A DNA stretch of 64,000 nucleotides from Achromobacter marplatensis (GCF_002209535.1 NZ_NJIG01000012.1:62001-126000); one strand, 5' to 3'; counted from the stretch's first letter, positions 53,126-63,213 are shown. Notes: generated from the letters alone by a model not told the origin. Made by a program: numbers and translations.

Positions 53126-53794
53126 GTGTTTCTACAACCATCTTATAAGCCGCAGCAACCTCTGGTCTTGAGCGACCCGCTGGACGTGCAAAAGCGTTTG
53201 TATGAGCTTGACCCGTCGTTGGATGAGGCGTTGTTGCAAGAAGCAAACCTACGCGGCTATGAGGCACGGCTGGGTGCGACCCTTGCCCATGCTCCCACTG
53301 CGGCGGGTACCTATCATTGGCATGAATTTGTGGCGGCGCTGCGACAAGCCTTGATTCCTAAGGGCTGGGCTGCACGGGATTACAGGAATTGTCCTTGGGT
53401 GGTATCGCCTGATGAGCGCATCATGCTGTCTGTGATTACTGGTGATATCGACACCGGCAAGCCAGAGGGTAGTCCCACCAACCAGGCGGAAAAAGGGTCC
53501 GTCCTCGATGAGGCGATTCAGCAGAATCAGCTGTTCTCGAACGATGCTGATGTTGGCTCTGGGACCCAGCTGTGGGTGCTCCTCTATCACGTGGAGAGGA
53601 GCGCCACCGGGTATCGAGAAATTCGTACTGAACTATCGTTGCCATCGCGCTTCGCGCGAGGGAAAATTGAGGGTTGGTCGGAACGTATTGTTCTGGCTTC
53701 CACGCCTCTTGACCCGTATGTGGGTGGCGGCATTGATGTAACTCCTCCGGCGCAACCGATCGACGTTCCTGTCGAGCGGCGTCGCGTGGGGTAG
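53126..53794 (+). CDS. Hypothetical protein between helicase and ImmA-like genes
   Basis: 222 residues from a GTG start with GAGGAGG at optimal distance. Soluble. Readable segments are AAGTYHWHEFVAALRQALIP, DYRNCPWVVSPDERIMLSVI and a central TQLWVLLYHVERSATGYREI. No family recognised. It ends 21 bases before the XRE-ImmA gene, the tightest link in the group, so it may be the substrate or partner of that protein, as ImmA-type peptidases usually act on a neighbouring repressor or toxin. Confidence 0.65.
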   Translation: MFLQPSYKPQQPLVLSDPLDVQKRLYELDPSLDEALLQEANLRGYEARLGATLAHAPTAAGTYHWHEFVAALRQALIPKGWAARDYRNCPWVVSPDERIMLSVITGDIDTGKPEGSPTNQAEKGSVLDEAIQQNQLFSNDADVGSGTQLWVLLYHVERSATGYREIRTELSLPSRFARGKIEGWSERIVLASTPLDPYVGGGIDVTPPAQPIDVPVERRRVG

Positions 53795-53815
53795 TAAGTA
53801 AATTGGCTGCAAAGA

Positions 53816-54925
53816 ATGTTGAACCCAGCAAGACTCGGATTTGCTCGAACACGTCGAGCATGGACAAAAGCGCGCCTGGCTCGAGAGCTGGGCGTGCAAG
53901 TCCGCTCTATTCAGGGCTATGAGTCCGGAGAGTACGCACCTGAGGCGGACAAACTAGAAAAGATTGCAGAGCTGCTGCGTTTCCCGGTGTCCTTCTTCGA
54001 GGGGGATGACATTCCTCTCATCGCAGAACACACGGCTAGCTTTCGTTCCATGTCCAAGATGTCTGCCGGGCTAAGAGACAAGGCTCTAGGCTCAGGAGAA
54101 TTGGCATTTCTTCTCAATGACTGGATCGAAGCGCGTTTCAAGTTGCCTATCGCGGATTTGCCCGATTTGCGGGATCTCTCGCCTGAGGATGCCGCAGCAA
54201 CGCTTCGAAGGATTTGGGGATTGGGTGAGGCGCCCGTTGAGAATCTAATTCATCTGTTAGAAGCTCGGGGAATCCGCGTCTATTCGCTGGCGATAGACGC
54301 TCGTGAGGTCGACGCGTTCAGTGTATGGAATGACAATCGGCCATTCGTATTTTTGAACACCATGAAGTCTGCCGAGCATAGCCGTTTCGATGCGGCTCAT
54401 GAGCTCGGCCATTTGGTGCGTGATCGCTATAGCATGCTGCATGGTGGAGAGCACACGCCCGAAATGGAAAGGGAGGCGAACGCCTTCGCATCAGCGTTTT
54501 TGATGCCGCGAGGGAACATCATCGCATCTAAGCCGCGCGTGCCCACCATCCCCGGGCTGATAGAGCTTAAGCGGGTTTGGGGGGTGTCTCTGGCAGCTTT
54601 GGCCTATCGTATGAACCAGCTTTCCCTATTTACGGAGTGGGGATATCGAAGCTTGTGTATCCAAATTGCGAAACAGGGCTATCGAACGAAAGAACCTCGG
54701 CCCATGCATCGCGAGGTTTCCCAAGTTCTGGTTAAGGTCTTTGAAGCGTTGAAAGCGGAGGGATTTACTCGCGCGGATGTGGCTCGGGAGCTCTGCTTGT
54801 ATCAGGATGACATTGATAATTTGACCTTCGGTCTGGTGCTGTCGTCCGTCCCAAGCGCTACCGCGACGACGGCAGAGCCTAAGGCCAGGAGTATTTCTCG
54901 CCCGTCGTTGCAGTTAGTGAAGTAA
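53816..54925 (+). CDS. XRE-HTH / ImmA-IrrE family metallopeptidase
   Basis: 369 residues. An XRE helix-turn-helix at about 10-65 (TKARLARELGVQVRSIQGYE) is joined to an ImmA/IrrE zinc peptidase domain with the motif HELGH at 195-199 and the downstream ligand region EREANAFASAFLMP. The last about 90 residues are an extra, unassigned extension. Family members sense stress or invasion and cleave a repressor. No strong ribosome site is seen; coupling to the upstream gene is possible. Confidence 0.85.
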   Translation: MLNPARLGFARTRRAWTKARLARELGVQVRSIQGYESGEYAPEADKLEKIAELLRFPVSFFEGDDIPLIAEHTASFRSMSKMSAGLRDKALGSGELAFLLNDWIEARFKLPIADLPDLRDLSPEDAAATLRRIWGLGEAPVENLIHLLEARGIRVYSLAIDAREVDAFSVWNDNRPFVFLNTMKSAEHSRFDAAHELGHLVRDRYSMLHGGEHTPEMEREANAFASAFLMPRGNIIASKPRVPTIPGLIELKRVWGVSLAALAYRMNQLSLFTEWGYRSLCIQIAKQGYRTKEPRPMHREVSQVLVKVFEALKAEGFTRADVARELCLYQDDIDNLTFGLVLSSVPSATATTAEPKARSISRPSLQLVK

Positions 54926-56015
54926 AGCGCGAAGGCCGAGGCTGGTCCGCCCAAGGGCTCAGGAAATCAAGCCGCACGTCGTCCGACAGCAGTACAGCAA
55001 ATGGCGATGGTTGCCACATGGCGAGCTGCACTTGTGCCCCTTTTAAAAGTAGACTGGGCCTGCATGGCAGCAAGTCGTATCATCGGGCGTTTTTATCAAT
55101 TTAGATAAGGTGGCGATGAATCTGGGTGGCGACAATTCTGGCGTTGGGGGCGGTAGTGCAATTGCGATTGCATCAGTCGGGTTTGTCATTGGTCGACACG
55201 ACCGTTTTGACCTAACCCTGCATCGGTAAATCAGGGGATAAAGCTCTGTTTCGTTGCGGACCACGGAGGTGAACGTGGTCCAACTTATCCGTCGAGTCGT
55301 CTGCGCTTTTAAATGACGCGTGAACTTGTCGCCCTTGAGAATTCCTACCAGGCGACATGCGCCAGCGACAGATAGACGGATTACGCGGCCAAGACGTGGT
55401 CCAGTGTTCGGGAATTTTTCTTTGCTAGGTGCCTGCGGAAGGTGCCGGTGCCGTTAGCTAATTGCGAGACGCGAAGACTAAACGAACAATCCAGGAGACA
55501 TACTTCACTCTGGAAGTTCCGTCCCGTGGCACCGTCAGAGCAGGTACGGTTGTACCTCCCAACCCCCAAGTACCGTACATTCCTTCATGTAGGTACGGTA
55601 TGGCGGCGTAGCTGCGGCTTGCGGGGGGGGATCGCCTATGTCTTTGATCCACGAAGAAAATTCCCGCAGTCGTACCGCTGTCCTCGCTTTGCGCCGGACT
55701 CGGCAGCACCAAGGGAGGTGTCGAAACTCATCTGACTTGGGATTTGCGCTATCGAATTACGGAATCGAGATTTTTCGATATACAAGTGCTGCTGCAGCCT
55801 CCAGCCGGATTTAGCCTTCGGAGGTCCGATTTCTGTGCCAAATTTAGGGGGACGCGCCGTCATGCTCCGAACGCAACTATTGCGTGATGCTGGCGAGGCG
55901 CCTAGTCGGTACCCCCACGTCCGTCCGTTTCGGTATTGGCAATCCATGCCGGAAACAGCAGCCCAACGTTGATTGCTCTCGACATACCATTGTTTACAGC
56001 GGGCCGCTTTCGGCC

Positions 56016-56155
56016 GAGGCTGTGTGAAAATTCACCGTGCTGCGGGTCATGTCGTAAGTTGGCTTCGCAGGTCAACTCAGGATCGACGATCGGAGTTGAG
56101 GGAAGGGTTTGATTACCCCCGAAAACATGTCCATCACGAGTTTTTACACAGCCTC
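56016..56155. mobile_element. MITE-like element with 18-bp terminal inverted repeats
   Basis: GAGGCTGTGTGAAAATTC at the left end and GAGTTTTTACACAGCCTC at the right are inverted repeats with two mismatches, enclosing about 105 bases without a gene. Many IS families have ends of this GAGGCTGTGTAAAAA form. I see no clear target-site duplication, so it may be an old or truncated copy. Confidence 0.5.
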
Positions 56156-56259
56156 GACCCCAAGCGGTCTGTCGTCCAGTACCGCTTCGTATAACCACTC
56201 CTTCTCGTGCGGTTAGGCTCTATCACCTAGCCCACTACGGCTTGAAAAGAAGGTCCGAT

Positions 56260-56277
56260 CCGTCATGAAAAAGTAAT
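56260..56277 (+). promoter_or_regulatory. Weak Pho-box-like site upstream of phoX
   Basis: CCGTCATGAAAAAGTAAT matches the PhoB consensus at 13 of 18 positions: the first repeat is good, the second poor. It is 41 bases before the phoX start. phoX genes are usually PhoB-regulated. Confidence 0.35.
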
Positions 56278-56317
56278 TGGCGCCGCCTACATTCATTACT
56301 TCGTTAAATCCGGATAA

Positions 56318-58588
56318 ATGGACAATATGAAGACCAACATGGATGCGCCCGTCGTGGACTTCAATGACGAGGACTCGAACACATCGCCAAATCCGACATT
56401 CGACGCGGTGCTACAAACCCGCTTGAGTCGACGCCGGATTCTGAAGGGAGGCATGGCAACGGTGGGCTCTGCCCTGTTCGGGGTTGGCCTGGCGGGCTGT
56501 AATGGCGACGGAGACGACGACAGCGATGTCGATAGCCCGGACACGCCGCCCACAGGAGCACCTTCCACGGAGCCCCCGGAAAAACTGCTCAATTTCGGCG
56601 CGGTTCCGAAATCATTGGCAGACGCGGTCAGCGTTCCCTCCGGATACACCGCGCAAGTGCTCTATGGCTTGGGTGACCCGCTCGCCGCGGGAGTGCTTGC
56701 CTACAAGAACGATGGCACGGACAACGATTTCGACAAGCGTGCTGGTGACCACCACGATGGCATGGAATGGTTCGGCCTTGGTGCTGACAACCGGCCGTCG
56801 GCAAGCTCGACGGATCGCGGGCTGCTGGCGGTCAACCATGAGGCCACGACGAACGAAGGGCTCAGTTCGTTCTTCCTACATGCAAATGGGGGCACGAGTA
56901 CGCTACCCCGGCCAGCCGCCGAGGTTGACAAGGAGATCGCCATTCATGGAGTGTCGGTTGTCGAGGTAAAGAAAGCCGGCAATTCCTGGGTCACGGTTCC
57001 CGATTCGGTGTTCAATTTCCGACTCACGGCGCTTTCCGAAATCGAGATCGCCGGCCCCGCCCGCGGTAACCCGCTGCTGGTGACGAAGTACTCGCCCGAT
57101 GCGACGCGGACGCGCGGCACCCTCAACAACTGCGGCACGGGAAAGACCCCTTGGGGCACCTTTCTGACTGGCGAGGAAAACTGGTACGGTTATTTCACGC
57201 GAGACGCTGCGGACGATGCAGCCCGCGGGAATGACAAATCTGTCACCTCGCTTCGGCGCTATGGACGCAATCAAGGCGCTGCGTCGCGCCACGGCTGGGA
57301 ATCGGCCGGCGCGGACGACCGATATGCTCGCTGGATAATCAGCCAGTCTGGCGCGTCGGCTGACGGTAGCGACGACTACCGCAACGAGATGAACGGCCAG
57401 GGCTACGTCGTCGAGGTGGATGCTTACGACCGCAGCAGAAAGGCGAAAAAGCGCTCGGCTTTGGGCCGGTTTGCCCATGAATCGGCCGCTTTCCGCACGG
57501 CCGTCGCGGGTCAACCGATCATCGTATATATGGGCGACGACGCTCGTGGCGAGTACCTCTACAAGTGGGTCTCGTCGGCCAATTGGGATCACGCGGACGC
57601 AGACGCGATCAGTCGTATCGCTGTGGGCGACAAGTATCTTGATAACGGCACACTCTTTGCGGCCCAGTTCTCAGAAGATGGAACCGGCTCGTGGTTGGAA
57701 CTGTCGATGCAGAACTCGGCGGTCAGCGGGTATGCGACCTACCCCTTTTCCGATCAGGCCGATGTGGCAGTTAATGCCCGCTTGGCGGCCGATGCCGCCG
57801 GTGCAACCAAGATGGATCGGCCCGAATGGTGTGGCGTGAACCCCGCGAACGGCGAACTCTATTGCACGTTGACGAACAACAGCAGCCGCCGCGTTGATCC
57901 CACCGGCTCGCAGTATGAGCCCGACTCCGCCAATCCTCGCGTGTACACCGATATGAAGGGTGGCGCTAGCCAGACTGGCAACCCCAACGGACACATCATT
58001 CGTATCAAGGAATCGGCAGCGGCCGGTGATGGCGATCGCTTCGAATGGGATGTGTACCTGTTCGGCGCGCAAGCCGACGCCGATGTCACGACCGTAAACC
58101 TGTCCAGTCTTACCGATGACCAGGACTTTTCAGGCCCGGATGGTCTGGTGTTCAGTGCGGTAACGGGTCTGTGCTGGCTGCAGACCGATGACGGCGCCTA
58201 CACCGACGTGACCAACTGCATGATGTTGGCCGCGCGCCCCGGGCAGGTTGGTGATGGGGCGAAGAAATCCCTGACTTATCCCAAGGGAGACGGCAGCACG
58301 CTTACGGTGGATACCTACGTCGGTAAGCCGCCAGCGGCAGAGCAGCTCAAGCGCTTTCTGGTGGGCCCGGTTGGATGCGAAATTACGGGGTTCTGCGAAA
58401 CACCCGATGGCAAGGCCATTTTTGTCAACATCCAACATCCTGGCGAAAACACGGACCAAGCCAACCTCGCTGATCCTTCCAAGTACACCAGCCAATGGCC
58501 AAGCAATGCTGGGTATGGAGCTGGCAAACGGCCCCGCTCCGCGACGATCGTAATTACGAAGGATGACGGCGGCCGTATCGGAACCTGA
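56318..58588 (+). CDS. phoX: PhoX-type alkaline phosphatase (DUF839), Tat-exported
   Basis: 756 residues. A twin-arginine signal lies near residues 36-65 (LSRRRILKGGMATVGSALFG) and ends in a lipobox-like LAGC, so it may be a Tat lipoprotein. The body follows the PhoX/DUF839 pattern: DHHDGMEWFGL, GLLAVNHEAT, GRGNPLL-type turn, WGTFLTGEENWYGYF, RFAHESAAF, IVYMGDDARGEYLYKW and RPEWCGVNPANGELYCTLTN. PhoX enzymes use calcium and iron to release phosphate from esters in the periplasm. A weak Pho-box-like site precedes it and a terminator follows; it stands alone beside the arsenite locus. Confidence 0.9.
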   Translation: MDNMKTNMDAPVVDFNDEDSNTSPNPTFDAVLQTRLSRRRILKGGMATVGSALFGVGLAGCNGDGDDDSDVDSPDTPPTGAPSTEPPEKLLNFGAVPKSLADAVSVPSGYTAQVLYGLGDPLAAGVLAYKNDGTDNDFDKRAGDHHDGMEWFGLGADNRPSASSTDRGLLAVNHEATTNEGLSSFFLHANGGTSTLPRPAAEVDKEIAIHGVSVVEVKKAGNSWVTVPDSVFNFRLTALSEIEIAGPARGNPLLVTKYSPDATRTRGTLNNCGTGKTPWGTFLTGEENWYGYFTRDAADDAARGNDKSVTSLRRYGRNQGAASRHGWESAGADDRYARWIISQSGASADGSDDYRNEMNGQGYVVEVDAYDRSRKAKKRSALGRFAHESAAFRTAVAGQPIIVYMGDDARGEYLYKWVSSANWDHADADAISRIAVGDKYLDNGTLFAAQFSEDGTGSWLELSMQNSAVSGYATYPFSDQADVAVNARLAADAAGATKMDRPEWCGVNPANGELYCTLTNNSSRRVDPTGSQYEPDSANPRVYTDMKGGASQTGNPNGHIIRIKESAAAGDGDRFEWDVYLFGAQADADVTTVNLSSLTDDQDFSGPDGLVFSAVTGLCWLQTDDGAYTDVTNCMMLAARPGQVGDGAKKSLTYPKGDGSTLTVDTYVGKPPAAEQLKRFLVGPVGCEITGFCETPDGKAIFVNIQHPGENTDQANLADPSKYTSQWPSNAGYGAGKRPRSATIVITKDDGGRIGT

Positions 58589-58639
58589 TACCCAAAACCA
58601 TAAGTAGGGCCAACATCGTCGATTCGTCGACAACTTTGC

Positions 58640-58677
58640 GGGGCGATGCTGGGGGCTGGCATTCGCCCCATTTTTTT
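58640..58677 (+). terminator. Rho-independent terminator after phoX
   Basis: GGGGCGATGC pairs with GCATTCGCCCC (one bulge) around a 9-nt loop, followed by ATTTTTTT. Confidence 0.8.
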
Positions 58678-58707
58678 GCGGCGGCCGCTTTCGCATGTCA
58701 AATGTTG

Positions 58708-58739
58708 CTGACACTAATCTGTCATCTATGCGATATAGT
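58708..58739 (+). promoter_or_regulatory. Pho-box-like site and -10 element before the ArsR-family gene
   Basis: CTGACACTAATCTGTCAT (58708-58725) matches the PhoB consensus at 15 of 18 positions, as well as the ppk1 box. TATAGT at 58734-58739 follows after 8 bases, close to PhoB-promoter spacing, and would start transcription about 35 bases before the chosen ATG. An ArsR-type operator in the same place cannot be excluded. Confidence 0.5.
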
Positions 58740-58778
58740 CTGTCCGGATATACAGAACTACCGACTTATCGAATTTCC

Positions 58779-59258
58779 ATGCCCATCGCCAGCACGTCCA
58801 CGCCTTCACCAGCGGTTGCCAGCCATTTCAACCCGGATTTACCTCGGGACGGAGTGTCTTTCCAGCACGCGCTAAGCGCATTCCACGCCCTTTCTCAGCC
58901 AACGCGGCTCGAGATTTTTCGCCTTTTGATGGCGCGCGAGCCGGAAGGGGTGCCTGCGGGCGCCATCGCGGAAATGGTGGAGGGCCCCCACAACACGGTG
59001 TCGCAGCATCTGTCGGTGCTTGCCCGCGCGGGCTTGATCTGGGGAGACCGCCAGGGGCGAAGCATCATATATCGTGCCGACGTAGGCGTCATGGGCTCGT
59101 TGATGTCGTTCATGTTGACCGATTGCTGCCATGGCCATCCCGAGGCTTGCGCGCCCGTCATCGCTGCGTTGGCGGGCCACTGCGACTGCGACATCATCCC
59201 GAACAAAAAGCCACTTCGTAGCGCCAAGAAAAAGGCTGGCGCCTCGGCGGCTACCTAG
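58779..59258 (+). CDS. ArsR/SmtB family regulator (AioF-like)
   Basis: 159 residues from the ATG at 58779; the longer frame from 58695 would overlap the promoter elements. The winged helix is clear: FHALSQPTRLEIFRLLMARE, VPAGAIAEMVEGPHNTVSQH, LSVLARAGLIWGDRQGRSII. The C-terminal part has DCCHGHPEAC and GHCDCD, Cys clusters suited to binding As(III). Similar ArsR-type genes (named aioF in Thiomonas) accompany arsenite oxidase genes. It is convergent with moaA and overlaps it by 4 bases at the 3' ends. Confidence 0.85.
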   Translation: MPIASTSTPSPAVASHFNPDLPRDGVSFQHALSAFHALSQPTRLEIFRLLMAREPEGVPAGAIAEMVEGPHNTVSQHLSVLARAGLIWGDRQGRSIIYRADVGVMGSLMSFMLTDCCHGHPEACAPVIAALAGHCDCDIIPNKKPLRSAKKKAGASAAT

Positions 59259-60349
59259 CCGCCGATGTAGCTCATCTCGATCTTTTGTTGGCGTGGTTGT
59301 AACGTTCGAACCTCTGAGTATCGATCGTTGCGGGATCGCCACCGCTCAGCCAAGCCGTTGATCAGCATTTGTGGATTCGACTCCGACCTCAATTGCAAAC
59401 GTATGTCATCGCCTTGTTCGGCAAACAGACAGGTATAGAGCTTGCCGTCGGCCGAGACCCTTGCCCTTGAGCAATCGCCGCAGAATGGGTGGCTGACGCT
59501 AGAAATCAAACCGATTTCTCCTAGCCCGTCTTGGTAAGCCCAGCGGCGAGCGACTTCGCCGCGCACCGTTGGCGCCAAGGGCGTCAGCGGGAAAACGGCA
59601 TGTATTCTCTTGAGGACTTCGTCGGATGGCAGCACGGCCGAGGCATTCCAACCATTGGTCGCACCGACATCCATGAATTCGATGAAGCGCAGCGCGTGCG
59701 CGGTTCCGCGAAAGCGCCGGGCCATCGGCAGGATCTGATCGTCATTCACACCACGTTGCACCACCATATTTATCTTGATGTGCGGGATGCCCGCAGCCTG
59801 GGCTGCGGCTATACCCGCCAATACATCATCCACGGAAGCAGTCGTGTCCGCGACCCGCGCAAAGATGGACGGCGAAAGCGCGTCAAGGCTGACGTTCAGA
59901 CGCCGCAACCCGGCGGCGGCCAGCCCCTGGGCCTTGCGTGCCAATAAAGACCCGTTGGTGGTCATGGCCAGATCAATCGGCGCGCCGGACGGCGTACGCA
60001 ACGCCGCCAGTCGCGCAATAAGATGCTCCACGTCTTTGCGCAGCAGCGGTTCACCCCCGCTGACCCTGACCTTACGTACGCCCAGGCTGATGAAGGCGCT
60101 TGCGACTCTCTCAATCTCATCAAAAGTCAGCAGCTCTTCGCGGCGCAGGAATGAATGATCCGCGCCGAACTGATCTCGGGGCATACAGTAGGTGCAACGA
60201 AAATTGCACTGGTCTATGACCGAAATGCGCAAGTCATGCAGAGGCCGACCGTGCCGGTCTTCGGGCGGGCCGTCCATGCCTGACGAGGCGGTCGATGTTG
60301 ACCGTAGCGAGGGAGATTTGCGGCGATCCAACAGCGGAGCTTCGATCAT
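59255..60349 (-). CDS. moaA: GTP 3',8-cyclase MoaA (molybdenum cofactor synthesis)
   Basis: 364 residues. A radical-SAM enzyme that starts molybdopterin synthesis from GTP. The first 4Fe-4S cluster is bound by C48-x3-C52-x2-C55 (CNFRCTYC), the second by HPFCGDCSRARVSADGKLYTC-type Cys near residues 295-312, and the protein ends in the conserved Gly-Gly. An N-terminal extension of about 35 residues precedes the core. It starts 8 bases after the cytochrome gene, in the aio operon. A dedicated moaA beside AioA, which needs the cofactor, is a known arrangement. Confidence 0.95.
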   Translation of the reverse strand: MIEAPLLDRRKSPSLRSTSTASSGMDGPPEDRHGRPLHDLRISVIDQCNFRCTYCMPRDQFGADHSFLRREELLTFDEIERVASAFISLGVRKVRVSGGEPLLRKDVEHLIARLAALRTPSGAPIDLAMTTNGSLLARKAQGLAAAGLRRLNVSLDALSPSIFARVADTTASVDDVLAGIAAAQAAGIPHIKINMVVQRGVNDDQILPMARRFRGTAHALRFIEFMDVGATNGWNASAVLPSDEVLKRIHAVFPLTPLAPTVRGEVARRWAYQDGLGEIGLISSVSHPFCGDCSRARVSADGKLYTCLFAEQGDDIRLQLRSESNPQMLINGLAERWRSRNDRYSEVRTLQPRQQKIEMSYIGG

Positions 60350-60357
60350 GTTCTGCG

Positions 60358-60687
60358 TCAGCCTGGCGCGCCGGCAAGTATCCAGTCGACGACCTTTTTC
60401 GCGTCCTCGGCTGAAATTCCGGGGTTCGGCGGCATCGGCACAGGTCCCCAGGTGCCCGCACTGCCATTCTTGATTTTCCCTAGCAGCAGGGCAGCGGCGC
60501 CGGGTTCGTCCTTGAACTTGGCGCCCACGTCCTTGTATGAGGGGCCGACGACCTTGCGGTCAACCGCGTGGCACGCCAGGCAATTGTTCTTGGTCAAGAT
60601 CGCTTGGATTGTGGCGTCCGGGGCCGCAACACAGGTCAGGCTGGCAGATGCCAACCCGACCGACACGAACAGCTTGGTGATACGCAT
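60358..60687 (-). CDS. Periplasmic class I cytochrome c, arsenite oxidase electron acceptor
   Basis: 109 residues with a Sec signal peptide (cleavage near VAA/PDA, residue 22). The heme site is CLACH at 36-40 and the distal Met is in VPMPPNPG near residue 83, with a C-terminal helix KKVVDWILAG, as in c551/c552-type cytochromes. Located directly downstream of aioA, it probably takes electrons from AioB and passes them to a terminal oxidase; such genes (aioD or cytC) are common in aio operons. Confidence 0.93.
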   Translation of the reverse strand: MRITKLFVSVGLASASLTCVAAPDATIQAILTKNNCLACHAVDRKVVGPSYKDVGAKFKDEPGAAALLLGKIKNGSAGTWGPVPMPPNPGISAEDAKKVVDWILAGAPG

Positions 60688-60715
60688 AAGGGGCGGTGCT
60701 CCTTTGATTGAAAAA

Positions 60716-63199
60716 TCAGCCCAGGGTGAATCGGCGGCTCTTGAAACTGATGGTGTTCCTGAACTCCTCGACGGAGCCCACTTTCCGGATGTTCCCCCAG
60801 GTGCCTTTGTAGTAGGGAATGATGTTGCGGTCGGTCCACTCGGTCGTGACGTCGCCCTGGATGCCGTTCACGTAGCCGAACATCATGAATGTCTGGCCGC
60901 GCTTGATCTCCGGCACCGGGTACACCATTGCGTAAGTCGACCCGTAATCGTTGTAGACCTCGACCACGTCTGAAGCCTCGACGCCCAGCTCCTGGCAATC
61001 GGCGGGATTGATCTCGATGTATGCCATCGGATAGCGGTCCTGGGCGAAGCTGTTGTACTGGTCGTGATAGGCCGTTTGCCAGATCTCGTTGTTGCGGCCG
61101 TTGTTCAGCCAGAACTTGTACTTCTTCTTTTGGGCGGCCACGGGCTCGGGCAGGCCTTTCCACTGCGCCGGCTTGAAGTGAGCTTTTCCGTCGGCGGTGT
61201 CGAACTTACCGTCCGTGTAGAGCATTTCGGTGCCTTTGAGCTTCCCGTCCGCGTAGGCCTGAACGGGTAACTGGACGCCGTTATTGCCGGCGGCGAGCAA
61301 CCGTTCGTAGGTCACCAGGTGACCGGTATCTCCACCCTGGCTGTCGATCTTGGGCGCGTCCTTCTGGCCCGCCCGACGAAACCCATCATTGAACGCATCC
61401 TCTTCCGTCTTCCAGTCGAATCCGGCGAAACGTTGCGCCATCTTGCTGTTGCCTTCCTTCTCGTACATGGCTTTCAGCGTGTTGGCGATTCGCGCGGCGA
61501 TCAGGCAGTCCGCTTGCGCTTCCCCGGGCGGGTCCATGAACTTTTGCGACAGGCGAATGCGCCGCTCGCCATTCATGGACGTCAGGTTCGTTTCGCCCGG
61601 GTGCGCCGCTGGAAGCAGCAGATGGGCAGCCTCGGCCAGCTTGGTTGGATAGAGATTGATGCTTGCAACAAACAGTCCGCCTCGTTGCGTGGCCGCATAG
61701 ATGATGTCGACCATCTCTTCGGTTGAAGCGCCGCGCGCTTTCTGCATGGCTTCCTTCACGATGGCGGACCGCTTGAACACCGCCTCTCGGAGCGCTTGCG
61801 CGTTATTGCTGGTCTGGAAGTTGTTGGACCCCCACCAGGTCATCATCCTGCCCTTGCCTTTGATGAGTTCCTGGTCAATGTAGATTTTCTTGTCGCCAGG
61901 GTAGGGGGGCCTGGCATAACCCTCTTGGTGCCCCCCCATGCGTACACATCCGGTGCCACGGCGCCCCACGTTGTGCGTGGCGATGACCAGATCCAGCAAC
62001 GCCGACTGAATGACGTAGTTGTCGTTGCCCCAGATGATGCCTTTTTCGTAGGCATGCATCGTGCGCGGAAGCTGCCCTGTCTTCTTCGGCTTGTACGACC
62101 ACTCCGCCGCCTTCTTCAGGTCGTCGACCGGCACGCCCGTGATCTTGCTGCATTCCTCCAGAGGCATGCGATTCGCCTTAACGGCCTCATCAAATCCCGC
62201 CGTGTGCGCCTTGATGAACGGCTTGTCTACCCAGCCCTGTTCAACCACGTAGGTAAACAGTCCGTTGAACAACGCGATGTCAGTGCCGGGTTCGATCGCC
62301 AGATGCAGCACTCGATCTTTTCCGGCTATCTGTCGGGCGATCGCGATGGAGGGCGTGTCGCGCGGGTCCACGAAGACGATGCGGGTAGTTGGAAGATCTT
62401 CACCCGCGAAGCGCGCCTTTTTCTTGTCGACCGTCTGCCCGTACAGATTCGGAACCCAGTGGTTCAGGAAATAGTTCGTCTGGGACTCGTAAGGATTATT
62501 GCCAATGGACCACAACACGTCGGCAAGCTCGGCGTCTTCGTAGGCGTTGTTGAGTTCGCCGACGCCCATCTCGCGCGTGGCGTGGCATTCCGAGTTGTAC
62601 GCCGGGCGATTGTGGATACGCACCATCGGCGTCTGTAGCGCGGTGAACATCAGCTTGCCCGTGCCCCAGGTGTTCTCGAACCCTCCGCCCGCCCCGCCGT
62701 GGTCAAAACACGAGAACACAATGCCTTCCGGGCCATCGGTATCCAGCACCTTCTTCAACAGCCCGGCGTACAGCGCCAGGGCGTTGTCCCACGGAACGTC
62801 CACCCATTGGTCGGCGGCATACATGCGCGGCTGTTTCAGGCGCGCCTTGCCATCGCCATCGGGCGTGTACATATAGCTGGCCATCCGGCCGCCACGGGTC
62901 GAACTCAAGCCGCTGTTGACCACGCATTCCTTGTCCGGAACGATCATGATGTTGTGACGCGAGCCATCCCGCTGCGTGATGACGTTGGTCATCGCCGGGG
63001 TAAGCGTCAACGCGAAAGGCGGTAGCTGCTGACGAAAGTCCTGGCCCAGCGCATTCTCCTCGGGCGCCCGGCCTCCCTCGCTTTGCTCGGGCCATTTGTA
63101 AACGTGGTACCCACAGCCGACGATACAGAAGTGGCACGTCATATTCGTGCGCGCGGCATCCTTCGGCGGCAAGGTGATGCGGTCTTTGGGTGCGGACAT
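60716..63199 (-). CDS. aioA: Arsenite oxidase large (molybdopterin) subunit AioA
   Basis: 827 residues, the usual length. AioA of the DMSO reductase superfamily oxidises As(III) to As(V) in the periplasm using a bis-MGD molybdenum centre. The 3Fe-4S cluster is bound by C22-x2-C25-x3-C29 (CHFCIVGC). Characteristic arsenite-oxidase segments are [38 protein letters not shown] and [13 protein letters not shown]. It has no signal peptide of its own and is exported with AioB through the Tat signal of that subunit. It begins 14 bases after aioB. Confidence 0.97.
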   Translation of the reverse strand: MSAPKDRITLPPKDAARTNMTCHFCIVGCGYHVYKWPEQSEGGRAPEENALGQDFRQQLPPFALTLTPAMTNVITQRDGSRHNIMIVPDKECVVNSGLSSTRGGRMASYMYTPDGDGKARLKQPRMYAADQWVDVPWDNALALYAGLLKKVLDTDGPEGIVFSCFDHGGAGGGFENTWGTGKLMFTALQTPMVRIHNRPAYNSECHATREMGVGELNNAYEDAELADVLWSIGNNPYESQTNYFLNHWVPNLYGQTVDKKKARFAGEDLPTTRIVFVDPRDTPSIAIARQIAGKDRVLHLAIEPGTDIALFNGLFTYVVEQGWVDKPFIKAHTAGFDEAVKANRMPLEECSKITGVPVDDLKKAAEWSYKPKKTGQLPRTMHAYEKGIIWGNDNYVIQSALLDLVIATHNVGRRGTGCVRMGGHQEGYARPPYPGDKKIYIDQELIKGKGRMMTWWGSNNFQTSNNAQALREAVFKRSAIVKEAMQKARGASTEEMVDIIYAATQRGGLFVASINLYPTKLAEAAHLLLPAAHPGETNLTSMNGERRIRLSQKFMDPPGEAQADCLIAARIANTLKAMYEKEGNSKMAQRFAGFDWKTEEDAFNDGFRRAGQKDAPKIDSQGGDTGHLVTYERLLAAGNNGVQLPVQAYADGKLKGTEMLYTDGKFDTADGKAHFKPAQWKGLPEPVAAQKKKYKFWLNNGRNNEIWQTAYHDQYNSFAQDRYPMAYIEINPADCQELGVEASDVVEVYNDYGSTYAMVYPVPEIKRGQTFMMFGYVNGIQGDVTTEWTDRNIIPYYKGTWGNIRKVGSVEEFRNTISFKSRRFTLG

Positions 63200-63213
63200 G
63201 AGCGTCTCCCGAC

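Larger units (their letters stand above)
54926..56317. other. 1.4-kb decayed region before phoX
   Basis: No gene is supported. It contains GGTACGGT / ACCGTAC elements repeated in both orientations at 55543-55600, a G8 run near 55623, a MITE-like inverted-repeat element (56016-56155) and the phoX upstream region with a weak Pho-box-like site. Confidence 0.5.

Noticed and set aside
59531-59947. Plus-strand frame of 138 codons
   Set aside because: It is antisense to moaA, whose motifs are complete.
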